Assembly: GCA_910576815.1 (NCBI GenBank) | Contig: CAJTKA010000015.1 | Location: forward strand, 13,947 to 77,946 | DNA from: an uncultured Lachnospiraceae bacterium | Lineage (GTDB): Bacteria > Bacillota > Clostridia > Lachnospirales > Lachnospiraceae | Reading direction: 5' to 3' | DNA: 64,000 nt | Shown: positions 30,788 through 39,184 of the stretch, in pieces | Layout of the letters: each line of letters begins with the position of its first letter | Position numbering within the stretch: position 1 is the first letter of the stretch | Translations under genes and position numbers: made by a program | The notes under the pieces: model-generated | What the model saw: the letters and a program-made list of their open reading frames with translations, nothing else | Told to the model about the DNA's origin: nothing | The model's database searches: none

Positions 30788-32098
30788 ATGAAAATTGCAG
30801 TAGCGGGAACAGGATATGTAGGTTTGGTGGCGGGCGTGTGCTTCGCGGAAAAAGGGCATGATGTCACCTGCGTGGATGTGGATGAGAAAAAAGTAAAGAT
30901 GATGGAGTCGGGTGTCAGCCCCATCTACGAGGAGGGCCTGGAGGAGCTGATGCAGAAAAATAACGCCGCGGGCAGACTTCATTATACCACGGATTACGCG
31001 CAGGCTTATGGGGATAAGGACGCTATCTTTATCGGGGTGGGAACGCCTGAACAGCCCGACGGTTCCGCCAATTTAAGCTATATCGCCACAGTTTCCAGGC
31101 AGATTGCGGAATCTGTGGAGAGGGACTGTCTGGTGGTGGTGAAATCCACGGTTCCTGTGGGTACAAACGACAAGGTGGAGCAGTTCATCCATGACTTTTT
31201 AAAGCGGGATGTCAAGGTGGAGGTGGCCTCCAATCCGGAATTTCTGGCGCAGGGCTCGGCAGTGCATGACACGCTACACGCGGCGCGCATCATCATCGGC
31301 ACCGAGAGCAGGGAAGCGGAGGCGCTTTTGAAGAAAATCTATGAGCCCTTTGGCTTGCCCATCGTATCCGTGAACAGGCGGTCGGCGGAGATGATCAAGT
31401 ACGCCTGCAATGACTTTTTGGCATTGAAGATTTCTTATATGAATGATATTGCGAACCTCTGCGAGCTGGTAGGTGCCGACATTGATGCGGTGGCGGAAGG
31501 CATGAGTTATGACGCGAGGATCGGGGCAAACTTCTTAAAGGCAGGCATTGGCTACGGCGGAAGTTGTTTCCCCAAAGATACCAAGGCGCTCAAGTATCTG
31601 GCCGCGCAGAATGGCTATCAGTTAAAAACCGTGGAGGCGGCGGTGGCTGTGAATGCTGCCCAGAAGACCAGGCTCTATCAGAAAGCCTGTAAGCGCATGA
31701 TCACCTTTCAAGGGCTGAAAGTGGCGGTTTTAGGACTTGCTTTTAAGCCGGGGACGGACGACCTCAGGGAGGCTCCTTCGTTAGATAATGTGAAACTTCT
31801 TTTAGAAAACGGCGCACAAATCACAGCCTATGATCCGGCGGCAGCGGAGAATTTTCAGAAATTCTTCCCTGTCGGAGAAAATGACAGAGGTGTCATTACT
31901 TATGCGGATACGCCGGAAGCGGCCTTGCAGGACGCCGATATCTGTTTTGTCTTTACGGAATGGGAGGAGATCCGCAAAGTTTCTCCTTCGGTATTTAAGG
32001 AGCAGATGCGGATTCCGCTGGTGTACGACGGGCGGAATGTCTACAGCGTGAAGCAGATGAAAGAGGTGGGCGTCGAATATTACAGCATCGGGCGCTGA
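30788..32098 (+). CDS. ugd: UDP-glucose 6-dehydrogenase
   Basis: A 436-residue cytosolic enzyme that oxidises UDP-glucose to UDP-glucuronate with two NAD. The N-terminal AVAGTGYVGLVAGVCFAEKG (NAD domain), GTPEQPDGSANL, VVVKSTVPVGT, EFLAQGSAVHD, the catalytic cysteine in GYGGSCFPKDTKAL, and the C-terminal LAFKPGTDDLREAPS are all present and the length is normal. It feeds the 4-epimerase immediately downstream and the UDP-xylose synthase at 13881. Confidence 0.96.
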   Translation: MKIAVAGTGYVGLVAGVCFAEKGHDVTCVDVDEKKVKMMESGVSPIYEEGLEELMQKNNAAGRLHYTTDYAQAYGDKDAIFIGVGTPEQPDGSANLSYIATVSRQIAESVERDCLVVVKSTVPVGTNDKVEQFIHDFLKRDVKVEVASNPEFLAQGSAVHDTLHAARIIIGTESREAEALLKKIYEPFGLPIVSVNRRSAEMIKYACNDFLALKISYMNDIANLCELVGADIDAVAEGMSYDARIGANFLKAGIGYGGSCFPKDTKALKYLAAQNGYQLKTVEAAVAVNAAQKTRLYQKACKRMITFQGLKVAVLGLAFKPGTDDLREAPSLDNVKLLLENGAQITAYDPAAAENFQKFFPVGENDRGVITYADTPEAALQDADICFVFTEWEEIRKVSPSVFKEQMRIPLVYDGRNVYSVKQMKEVGVEYYSIGR

Positions 32099-32116
32099 GA
32101 CGGAAAGGAAGATGGC

Positions 32117-33109
32117 ATGAGAGCGTTAGATCCCTCCAAAACATATTTGATCACAGGCGGTGCAGGTTTTATCGGCTTTCACCTGTCAAAGAGCCTTTTG
32201 GAAAAGGGCGCCAGAGTGATCGGCTTTGATAATATGAACGATTATTACGACGTGAAGCTGAAAGAAGACCGACTGGCGATTCTGGATTCCTACGACAATT
32301 TCAGCTTTCTGAGAGGAGACCTTGCGGACTATGCGGATGTGTTCCGCGCCTTTCAGGAGTTTCACCCGCAGATCGTGATGAATCTGGGGGCTCAGGCGGG
32401 CGTGCGCTACAGCATCGACAATCCCACCGCCTATATGGAGTCCAATATGATGGGATTTTTCCATATTCTGGAGAGCTGCCGCTTTTTTCCCGTGGAGCAT
32501 TTGGTCTACGCTTCTTCCAGTTCTGTTTACGGCGGTAATGATAAGGTGCCTTTCTCCACAAAGGATCAGGTGGACGAGCCGGTGAGTCTCTATGCGGCAA
32601 CCAAGAAGTCCAACGAGCTGATGGCCCATGCTTACAGCAAACTTTACCAGATCCCGGTCACGGGCCTACGCTTCTTTACGGTCTATGGTCCCTTTGGCAG
32701 GCCTGATATGGCGTATTTTAAGTTTACGCAAAAGATCCTCACAGGGGAACCGATCCAGATCTACAATAAGGGTGATATGTACCGCGATTTCACTTACATT
32801 GATGACATTGTGCGGGGTGTGGAAAACATCCTCTGCAATCCTCCTGCGGAAAATGGAAAGGGTGTGCGTTACAAGCTTTATAATATTGGAAATAATAAAC
32901 CTGTGAAGCTGATGGATTTTGTGGAGACGTTGGAACGGTGTCTTGGCAGGGAGGGGAAAAAGGAATTTCTGCCCATGCAGCCGGGCGATGTCTATCAGAC
33001 CTATGCGGATATCAGCGACCTGATGCGGGACTATGATTTTAAGCCGGACACTTCCATTGAGGAGGGATTGCAGAAATTTGTAGACTGGTATCGGGGCTAT
33101 TATCAATAA
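32117..33109 (+). CDS. UDP-glucuronate 4-epimerase
   Basis: A 330-residue extended SDR interconverting UDP-glucuronate and UDP-galacturonate. The NAD loop is TGGAGFIGFHL (13-23). AQAGVRYSIDNPTAYMESN, YASSSSVYGG and YAATKKSNELMAHAYS (Tyr-x-x-x-Lys) are followed by TGLRFFTVYGPFGRPDMA, the usual signature of CapI/GAE enzymes. It begins 19 bases after the Ugd stop with AGGAAGATGGC upstream. Together with UXS it gives the locus two fates for UDP-glucuronate. Confidence 0.93.
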   Translation: MRALDPSKTYLITGGAGFIGFHLSKSLLEKGARVIGFDNMNDYYDVKLKEDRLAILDSYDNFSFLRGDLADYADVFRAFQEFHPQIVMNLGAQAGVRYSIDNPTAYMESNMMGFFHILESCRFFPVEHLVYASSSSVYGGNDKVPFSTKDQVDEPVSLYAATKKSNELMAHAYSKLYQIPVTGLRFFTVYGPFGRPDMAYFKFTQKILTGEPIQIYNKGDMYRDFTYIDDIVRGVENILCNPPAENGKGVRYKLYNIGNNKPVKLMDFVETLERCLGREGKKEFLPMQPGDVYQTYADISDLMRDYDFKPDTSIEEGLQKFVDWYRGYYQ

Positions 33110-33141
33110 AAAATCATGTTCATGATAAGGAAAAACGACAG

Positions 33142-34122
33142 ATGACTGAAACAAAGAGACAAGTTCCGATTTTATATTTGGTGGTGCCCTGCTATAACGA
33201 GGAGGAGGTTGTGGAGAAGACAGCTTCCGTGATGAAGGAGAAGCTGGAGCGCCTGGAGCGGGAGCACAAGATCAGGAAGGGTTCCCGCATTATGTTCGTG
33301 AACGACGGGAGCAAGGACGACACCCTGCGCCTTCTCCATGAGATCGCGGCGAAGGACGAGATTTTTTCCGTCGTCAGTCTTGCCGGCAATTATGGGCACC
33401 AGAGCGCAATCCTGGCCGGGATGATGACGGCAAAAGAGCACGCGGATGTGGTGGTGACCATCGACGCGGACTTGCAGCAGGATATTGAGGCGTTAGACTC
33501 CTTTTTAGAAAAATATATGGCAGGCTGTGAGGTGGTCTACGGGGTGCGCAACGACAGGCATTCCGACGGTGTCTTTAAGAAGGCGACAGCCACGGCTTAC
33601 TACAACCTGATGCACCTTCTGGGCAGCCATGTGATTACCAATCATGCCGACTATAGGCTGCTTTCAAAAAAGGCGCTGGGCGCGCTGGCAGAATATCAGG
33701 AGACCAATCTGTTTTTGCGGGGGCTGATCCCCACCATGGGCTTTGCTTCCGACGTGGTTTACTTTGATGTCAAGGCAAGGGAGGCCGGGCATTCCAAATA
33801 CACGCTGAGTAAGATGCTGACCCTCGCCATGGATGGCATTACCTCCATGAGCGTGCGTCCTCTGCGGTTGATCGGCGGGCTGGGATTCCTGGTATTTTTA
33901 TTCAGCATGATCATGTGCGTGATCAGTCTCGTGGACTGGGCGATGGGAAACAATGTGCCCGGTTATACCACAACGTTGATCGTCTCGCTGCTGATCGGCG
34001 GCATTACCCTGCTCTCTTTGGGGATCATCGGAGAATACATCGGCAAGATTTACATGGAGACAAAACACAGACCCCGCTATATCATTGATACGGTGGTATG
34101 GCATGGGGGTGAAGAAAAGTAA
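33142..34122 (+). CDS. Family 2 glycosyltransferase, GtrB/ArnC-like polyprenyl-phosphate sugar synthase
   Basis: A 326-residue enzyme with VVPCYNEEEVVEKT (14-27), FVNDGSKDDTL, the metal site TIDADLQQD (106-114), ETNLFLRGLIPTMGF and AGHSKYTLSKML. Two C-terminal helices (about 235-258 and 271-295) and the GEYIGKIYMETKHRPRY ending define the GtrB/YkcC class. It makes an undecaprenyl-phosphate sugar on the inner face for later use outside. A ribosome site is weak (AAGGAAAAACGACAG). Confidence 0.92.
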   Translation: MTETKRQVPILYLVVPCYNEEEVVEKTASVMKEKLERLEREHKIRKGSRIMFVNDGSKDDTLRLLHEIAAKDEIFSVVSLAGNYGHQSAILAGMMTAKEHADVVVTIDADLQQDIEALDSFLEKYMAGCEVVYGVRNDRHSDGVFKKATATAYYNLMHLLGSHVITNHADYRLLSKKALGALAEYQETNLFLRGLIPTMGFASDVVYFDVKAREAGHSKYTLSKMLTLAMDGITSMSVRPLRLIGGLGFLVFLFSMIMCVISLVDWAMGNNVPGYTTTLIVSLLIGGITLLSLGIIGEYIGKIYMETKHRPRYIIDTVVWHGGEEK

Positions 34123-34167
34123 GATGCTGACGTTGTTTCCCAACCGGCGTCAGGGAGGGATTTTCAC

Positions 34168-35097
34168 ATGAACAGACCGGATATTCACGCTGACGATTAC
34201 GCGCTGACCCTAAATACCTCAAAGGATATGCTTGAGTGTATGCGCGCGGGGAAGCTTGACAGCATCAGTATCGTTACCAATATGAGCTGCTTTGAAGAGT
34301 GTATGGAACTGCTCTATGCGGAGATTCCGAACCTTCCTTTTCTGCCGCTGATGTCAGTGCATTTGGACTTCGTGGAGGGCAGATGCCTTGCGGGAAGGAA
34401 GAAAGCGCCTGACCTTGTAAAGAACGGGAGCGATCTGATGGGGCTTGGCTGGGGCGGTCTTTTTTTTGCCTCTTATCTGCCGGGAAAAAGAAAGAAGATA
34501 AGAGCCCAGCTTATATGTGAGATCAAGGAGCAGCTGGCAAGGGGAGACAGGGCAGCGAAACGCTGTCTGGAGATCGCCGAAAAAGCGGGTGTTCCCTGCG
34601 CACAGAAAGGGCTGCGCATCGACAGCCACCAGCACGCCCATATGATTCCCGTGGTATGGGAAGCGATGCTTGCGGCGGTGAAAGACGAGGGCTATACGGT
34701 GGAGTACATCCGTAATTCCAAAGAGGTGCTGGGCGTATTTCTGACAGAAGTGTCACTTTATAAAACTTACCGACCGATTAACTTTATTAAGAATCGGCTG
34801 CTGTCTCTCTATTCGCATAAGGCAGACCGCTATTGTAAGGAAAACGGAATCAAGCCCATGTATCTCTGGGGGCTGGTGATGAGCGGGCGCATGGATCAAA
34901 AAAGGATCGAGAGGCTCTATCCGAAAATGTGCGCAAAGGCAAAGCGTGACGGCAGGCAATTAGAGATCCTCTTTCATCCGGGGCTGATGCTGGCTGACGA
35001 AGTCACGGATGAGGTCGCAGGCGAGGCAGTGGAGGACTTCTACCGTCGGGAAGACAGGCATGTGGAGAAAGAAGCGGTCCTGGGTATGAAATGGTGA
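34168..35097 (+). CDS. YdjC/ChbG-family carbohydrate deacetylase
   Basis: A 309-residue protein. HADDYALTLNTSK (7-19) gives the metal Asp pair, RIDSHQHAHMIP the two histidines, and LFHPGL the C-terminal catalytic His. The family hydrolyses N-acetyl groups from amino sugars; it includes ChbG and HpnK. Ending a glycosyltransferase operon, it may deacetylate (or deformylate) an amino sugar of the glycan or its lipid-linked precursor, changing charge. The stop is followed by the 32-bp repeat array with no terminator. Confidence 0.88.
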   Translation: MNRPDIHADDYALTLNTSKDMLECMRAGKLDSISIVTNMSCFEECMELLYAEIPNLPFLPLMSVHLDFVEGRCLAGRKKAPDLVKNGSDLMGLGWGGLFFASYLPGKRKKIRAQLICEIKEQLARGDRAAKRCLEIAEKAGVPCAQKGLRIDSHQHAHMIPVVWEAMLAAVKDEGYTVEYIRNSKEVLGVFLTEVSLYKTYRPINFIKNRLLSLYSHKADRYCKENGIKPMYLWGLVMSGRMDQKRIERLYPKMCAKAKRDGRQLEILFHPGLMLADEVTDEVAGEAVEDFYRREDRHVEKEAVLGMKW

Positions 35098-35117
35098 GGA
35101 ATATAGGCGGCATTTTT

Positions 35118-35240
35118 AGAAAAATGTGCAAAATTTGAGCAAAAAACTCAGAAAAATGTGCAAAATCAAACTAAAAAACTTAGAAAAATGTGCAAAGTTC
35201 AATTGAAAACCTCAGAAAAATGTGTAATACTGATATAGGG
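35118..35240. repeat. 32-bp-period direct repeat array upstream of the AAA_14 ATPase gene
   Basis: AGAAAAATGTG recurs at 35118, 35150, 35182 and 35214, exactly 32 bases apart. Units 1-3 share AGAAAAATGTGCAAA at their start and AAAA-CT(C/T)-like ends; the middle seven to eight bases differ between units. The fourth unit loses similarity after AGAAAAATGTG. Spacers are far too short for CRISPR. It sits immediately before and over the likely promoter of the next gene, as an operator array would. Confidence 0.8.
35203..35230 (+). promoter_or_regulatory. Possible promoter of the AAA_14 ATPase gene
   Basis: TTGAAA (35203-35208) and TAATAC (35225-35230) are 16 bases apart, overlapping repeat units 3 and 4. 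AAAGGAGG follows at 35246. Confidence 0.4.
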
Positions 35241-35260
35241 TACATAAAGGAGGGATTTCA

Positions 35261-36553
35261 TTGAAGCGCAATGTGATTCAGGATTTGACGGATTGGAAAG
35301 CCAGTGAAGAACGCAAACCCATGGTATTGAAGGGCGCGCGGCAGGTCGGTAAGACATGGCTCATGAAAGAATTTGGGCGGCACTGTTATGATAATTTTGT
35401 GTACTTTAACTTCGATGAAGAAGATGGGTTGAAGTCCATTTTTGAGACCAATAAAAATCCGCATCGTATTATTGAGCTTCTCGCCATGATTGCCGGAGAA
35501 AAGATTCTTCCGGGGGAGACGCTGCTCATTTTCGATGAAATACAGGAATGCCCGGAGGCGTTGAATACGCTGAAATATTTCAGAGAGAAGGCAAATGATT
35601 ACCATGTGATAGCGGCCGGGAGCCTCTTGGGAACGCTTCTTGCAAAGCCGAAATCTTATCCGGTCGGCATGGTAAATCTGCTTGATGTGTTTCCAATGAC
35701 TTTTGATGAGTTCCTGGATGCGGTCGATCCGGCTCTCTATAACTATTATGTAAGCATTCAGAAAGAGCAGCAGATAGAGGAGATTTTTCACAACCGCCTG
35801 CTGGAAGCATACAATTATTATCTCATCATAGGCGGTATGCCGGAATGTGTCGATTCGTGGGTAAAATACCGTGATCCGGAAAAGATATCAAGGATACAGC
35901 GAGAACTGATCGAAGTCTACGAAAACGATTTTTCCAAACACAACGGCAAAGTAAACAGCGGACGTATTCTTATGGTGTTCCGCAGTATTGTCTCGCAGCT
36001 CGCCAAACCGAACGAGAAGTTTATGTATGGAGCTGTCCGTGAAGGCGGCAGGGCGCGTGATTTTGAGGAAGCGATCGAGTGGCTTGTCTCGGCGGGGATG
36101 CTTAACCGTGTGTACAATGTCTCTAAAATGGAGCACCCGCTGGCGGCTTTTGACAGGCTGGATCAGTTTAAGCTCTTTGTGTTTGACACCGGGCTTCTCA
36201 AGCAGATGGCGGGGATCGACAACAGCGCGATCCTTTTGAAGAACGACTATCAGTTCAAAGGACCCTTGACGGAAAATTACTGTCTCCAGCAGCTCCGGGG
36301 GCAGTTCGAGATAGAGCCCAGATACTTTTCCGATAAAAATAGAGAGATTGATTTTATACTGCAATACGGCACAGAAATGATTCCCATAGAAGCAAAAGCC
36401 GGGGAAAATAAATCCGCCCCGTCCTTCAAAAAATATATTGCCGGTCATCAGCCTGCATACGCGATCCGCTTTTCAAAACGCGGTTATCGGAAAGACGGAT
36501 CGATTACCAATATACCGCTGTACCTTGCCCGAAAGACGAGAGAGCTGCTGTGA
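35261..36553 (+). CDS. AAA_14 / DUF4143 ATPase with nuclease-like C-terminus
   Basis: A 430-residue protein that starts with TTG, fixed by AAAGGAGGG seven bases upstream. Walker A is GARQVGKT (25-32), Walker B LLIFDEIQ (88-95) and GSLLG lies in the sensor region. The C-terminal DUF4143 part contains EIDFILQYG and PIEAKAGE, the spaced D and ExK of a PD-(D/E)XK-type fold. These proteins occur widely, often several per genome, and their role is not settled. It is not obviously part of glycan synthesis. The repeat array upstream suggests its own regulation. Confidence 0.9.
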   Translation: MKRNVIQDLTDWKASEERKPMVLKGARQVGKTWLMKEFGRHCYDNFVYFNFDEEDGLKSIFETNKNPHRIIELLAMIAGEKILPGETLLIFDEIQECPEALNTLKYFREKANDYHVIAAGSLLGTLLAKPKSYPVGMVNLLDVFPMTFDEFLDAVDPALYNYYVSIQKEQQIEEIFHNRLLEAYNYYLIIGGMPECVDSWVKYRDPEKISRIQRELIEVYENDFSKHNGKVNSGRILMVFRSIVSQLAKPNEKFMYGAVREGGRARDFEEAIEWLVSAGMLNRVYNVSKMEHPLAAFDRLDQFKLFVFDTGLLKQMAGIDNSAILLKNDYQFKGPLTENYCLQQLRGQFEIEPRYFSDKNREIDFILQYGTEMIPIEAKAGENKSAPSFKKYIAGHQPAYAIRFSKRGYRKDGSITNIPLYLARKTRELL

Positions 36554-36602
36554 GACATGTGTTTTTGCTGCATAGCCGATTTTGGAGCCTGGCGCGGGGG
36601 AT

Positions 36603-37583
36603 TTATCTGCGGATGACATCTTGCAGTTCCGGGATCTCCTCCGCTAAGAGTTGTGTAAAATAGGCGGCTCCCGCATCGTTTAGATGATCGGAATCGGAAA
36701 AAAGAGACAGATGATCCGAAAATCTTTCATCGTGGGAGTAATCATAATAATTGACACCTGTGTCAGATGCAATGCGGTTGATGGTGCTGTGAAAACGGTC
36801 CAGAAAATCTTCCGGCACAGGGGCATTGTAATAACCGGAAAAGGGTGTGGTGATGAGCACGGGCGTGAGTTCGTGCTCTTTGCAGTAGTTTATGATGGCG
36901 TAAAGCTGCTCCTCCCGCTCGGGCAGGAAGTATTCTTCCTTATTGTTAAAATGACGGTCGAAGCGCTGGGCTGCCCTGTTTGCAAACTCCGCCACGGCGG
37001 CTTCGTCCATGGCGGGCAGATCAGGTGCTTCCGCAGCAAAAGCTGTGAGGCAAAGGCTTGTTTGGGGCAGTATTTTTATCAGGTCCTCCCCGGCGGAGAG
37101 GATGGGCAGTCTGTTGGTCACGATGTCCGTAAACAGGTCGTAATGGGGTACATTTTTGGGGGAGAGAAAATGGTAGTATTTGACGGAAAGCGCCTGCGCT
37201 TCCGTGGCGTTTGCCGTCTCATTATTAAATGAAAAATAGGACACGGGAATCAGCAGCACGCAGCCCTTGTCCAGATGGCGTCCGTACTCGGCAAGCAGGG
37301 CCAGATCATATTCGTAAGTCTGGCTCGTGTGTCCGAAATTAAAGCAGGAAATGCCGCGCTCCGTAAAACTGTCGTAGACGAAGTCATAGGCCCCGTGCGA
37401 GCTGCCGACATTGGCAAGCTGCACGTTGGTTACCTGGTTTCCCAGCATCCTAAGATCCCACATATCCATATATTTTTCATCATCGATCTTTCGGTAGGAG
37501 CGGTTCAGCCAAAAAAGGAGCAGGACGGCCGCCGCAGAGATCATGATGCACTTGACGAGGAAGATCGGGAATGACTTTTTCAT
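36603..37583 (-). CDS. Membrane-anchored SGNH-type acyltransferase partner
   Basis: A 326-residue protein with one N-terminal helix (about 8-25) and an external domain. NVGSSHGAYDF supplies the nucleophile Ser of the GxS block and SDSDHLNDAGAAYF the C-terminal Asp-x-x-His. DltD, AlgJ/AlgX and PatB-like proteins have this layout and receive acyl groups from an adjacent MBOAT. The MBOAT gene lies 17 bases upstream in the same operon. Probable role: final acyl transfer to the surface glycan. Confidence 0.78.
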   Translation of the reverse strand: MKKSFPIFLVKCIMISAAAVLLLFWLNRSYRKIDDEKYMDMWDLRMLGNQVTNVQLANVGSSHGAYDFVYDSFTERGISCFNFGHTSQTYEYDLALLAEYGRHLDKGCVLLIPVSYFSFNNETANATEAQALSVKYYHFLSPKNVPHYDLFTDIVTNRLPILSAGEDLIKILPQTSLCLTAFAAEAPDLPAMDEAAVAEFANRAAQRFDRHFNNKEEYFLPEREEQLYAIINYCKEHELTPVLITTPFSGYYNAPVPEDFLDRFHSTINRIASDTGVNYYDYSHDERFSDHLSLFSDSDHLNDAGAAYFTQLLAEEIPELQDVIRR

Positions 37584-37600
37584 GCTATTTGGTTCCTTTC

Positions 37601-39043
37601 TTAGAACTGCATATAAATAAACTCTGTCGCGATCCCCTTATACGAAAAAAGGGCAATCACCACCAAAAGCAGCACGTAAATAAGCCACCGCACCGGTGCC
37701 CAGGCTTTTGAGATCAGCCCGATCACATCCCGTTTCAAGGAAATCGCGTCATAAATAAGGAGCGCCACGGCGGCAAACGCCATGCCTGCCATCACAGGGT
37801 AGGAAAGATTCAGGCAGATGACTGCAGTCTTTAAGTAGTTGAGAGGTCTGCCGATATCCCAGAACAGCCGGGAAAGGATCCACAGCGCGTCTTCGACCGA
37901 ATTTGCCCGAAAGAAGATCCAGGCAAGGCATACCAGACAAAACGTGACAGACAGCTGCCACCAGTGTTTTTTGCGCGGCGGCGCGCCTGCTTTCCGCTTG
38001 GGATAAACAAAGGTTTCCACGATCTGTAAAAGCCCGTGGATCGCGCCCCAGATGAGGAAGGTCAGGGAACTGCCGTGCCAGAAGCCGCTGACCAAAAAGG
38101 TGATAAACAGGTTGAGACAGTGGCGGATCCTCCCGGCGCGGCTGCCGCCCAGAGGGATGTAAACATAGTCCCGAAACCAAGTGGAGAGGGAGATGTGCCA
38201 ACGGCTCCAAAATTCCTTTATGGAAAAGGAGAGGTAAGGACTCCTAAAGTTTGTCGCCAGCTCCACGCCGAACAGTCTGGCACAGCCGATGGCAATGTCC
38301 GAATAGCCGGAAAAGTCGCAGTAGATCTGGATGGCATACATCACGGTGGTGATAATAAAGACCAGTCCCACATAGCTGCGGCAGTTGTCGTACACCTGGT
38401 TGACGGTCACGGCAAAGCTATCCGCGATCACCAGTTTCTTAAAGTATCCCCAAGCCATCTGCTTCAGCCCGTAAGTTGCGCAGTCGTAGTCGAAGCGCCG
38501 TTCGGCTTTTAACTGCGGCAGCAGGGCGTCTGCCCTGCCGATGGGGCCTGCCAGAAGCTGCGGAAAAAAGGAAACAAAGAGGGCATAATGCCCCAAATGC
38601 TGCTCGGCTTTGACCTTTCCTTTGTAGACGTCGATCAGATATCCCATGGACTGGAAAAAGTAGAAGGAGACGCCCGCAGGCAGCAGGATCCGCAGCGTAA
38701 GCGGATGCAGAGTAAGCCTGCCCGCGTCGATCATAGCGTTGATCTTGTCGATCGCGGGGGCGCCCAGCTTGAATACCAAAAGCAGACCCACCAGAGGGAG
38801 GATGCCCCACAGCAGGCAGCGCCGTTTTGCCTGTTTGCCGTCAGCCTTTTCCAACTGCAGAGCAAGACAGTAGGTGAGCAGGGTGGAAAAAAGCAGCAGC
38901 AGACCGTAAGCCACATGGAGATTCATGTAAAAACCATAGCTTGCAAGCAGCAAAAAGACCCAACGAAATCTGGCGGGCAGGATATAATAAAAAAGAAACA
39001 CAGCCGTCAAAAAGACGGCGAACAGTTGAGAATTAAAAAGCAT
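37601..39043 (-). CDS. MBOAT-family O-acyltransferase
   Basis: A 480-residue polytopic protein of the AlgI/DltB family. FRWVFLLLASYGFYMNL near the N-terminus, GYSDIAIGCARLFG, the MBOAT core RSPYLSFSIKEFWSRWHISL, and LVSGFWHGSSLTFLIWGAIH with the conserved catalytic His are in order. It moves an acyl group across the membrane to an extracellular acceptor, here with the SGNH protein encoded next. GGGAGG precedes the ATG. Promoter at 39072-39100. Confidence 0.93.
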   Translation of the reverse strand: MLFNSQLFAVFLTAVFLFYYILPARFRWVFLLLASYGFYMNLHVAYGLLLLFSTLLTYCLALQLEKADGKQAKRRCLLWGILPLVGLLLVFKLGAPAIDKINAMIDAGRLTLHPLTLRILLPAGVSFYFFQSMGYLIDVYKGKVKAEQHLGHYALFVSFFPQLLAGPIGRADALLPQLKAERRFDYDCATYGLKQMAWGYFKKLVIADSFAVTVNQVYDNCRSYVGLVFIITTVMYAIQIYCDFSGYSDIAIGCARLFGVELATNFRSPYLSFSIKEFWSRWHISLSTWFRDYVYIPLGGSRAGRIRHCLNLFITFLVSGFWHGSSLTFLIWGAIHGLLQIVETFVYPKRKAGAPPRKKHWWQLSVTFCLVCLAWIFFRANSVEDALWILSRLFWDIGRPLNYLKTAVICLNLSYPVMAGMAFAAVALLIYDAISLKRDVIGLISKAWAPVRWLIYVLLLVVIALFSYKGIATEFIYMQF

Positions 39044-39071
39044 GGTTTCCTCCCTTTCGGTTATCTTCCTT

Positions 39072-39100
39072 ATTTTACTGCAACGCGGGAATTATTACAA
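39072..39100 (-). promoter_or_regulatory. Promoter for the MBOAT-SGNH pair
   Basis: On the minus strand, TTGTAA (39100-39095) and TAAAAT (39077-39072) are 17 bases apart, 28 bases before the MBOAT start. Confidence 0.6.
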
Positions 39101-39184
39101 CTAAAAGAGAGAGGTTTCTTTCGCGCAGATTTTATGATAGAATACAGAAGATATCTGATAGAAAAGCCTGAGACGGGAAGCAGC

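Noticed and set aside
35118..35240. CRISPR array reading of the 32-bp repeats
   Set aside because: The variable parts are only 7-8 bases, the repeats are imperfect, there are four units and no cas gene is near.
38588..39184. Long N-terminal extension of the second MBOAT protein
   Set aside because: The open frame is antisense to the first MBOAT gene, its product is charged and unlike the family, and a ribosome site sits at 39175 before the family-like start.
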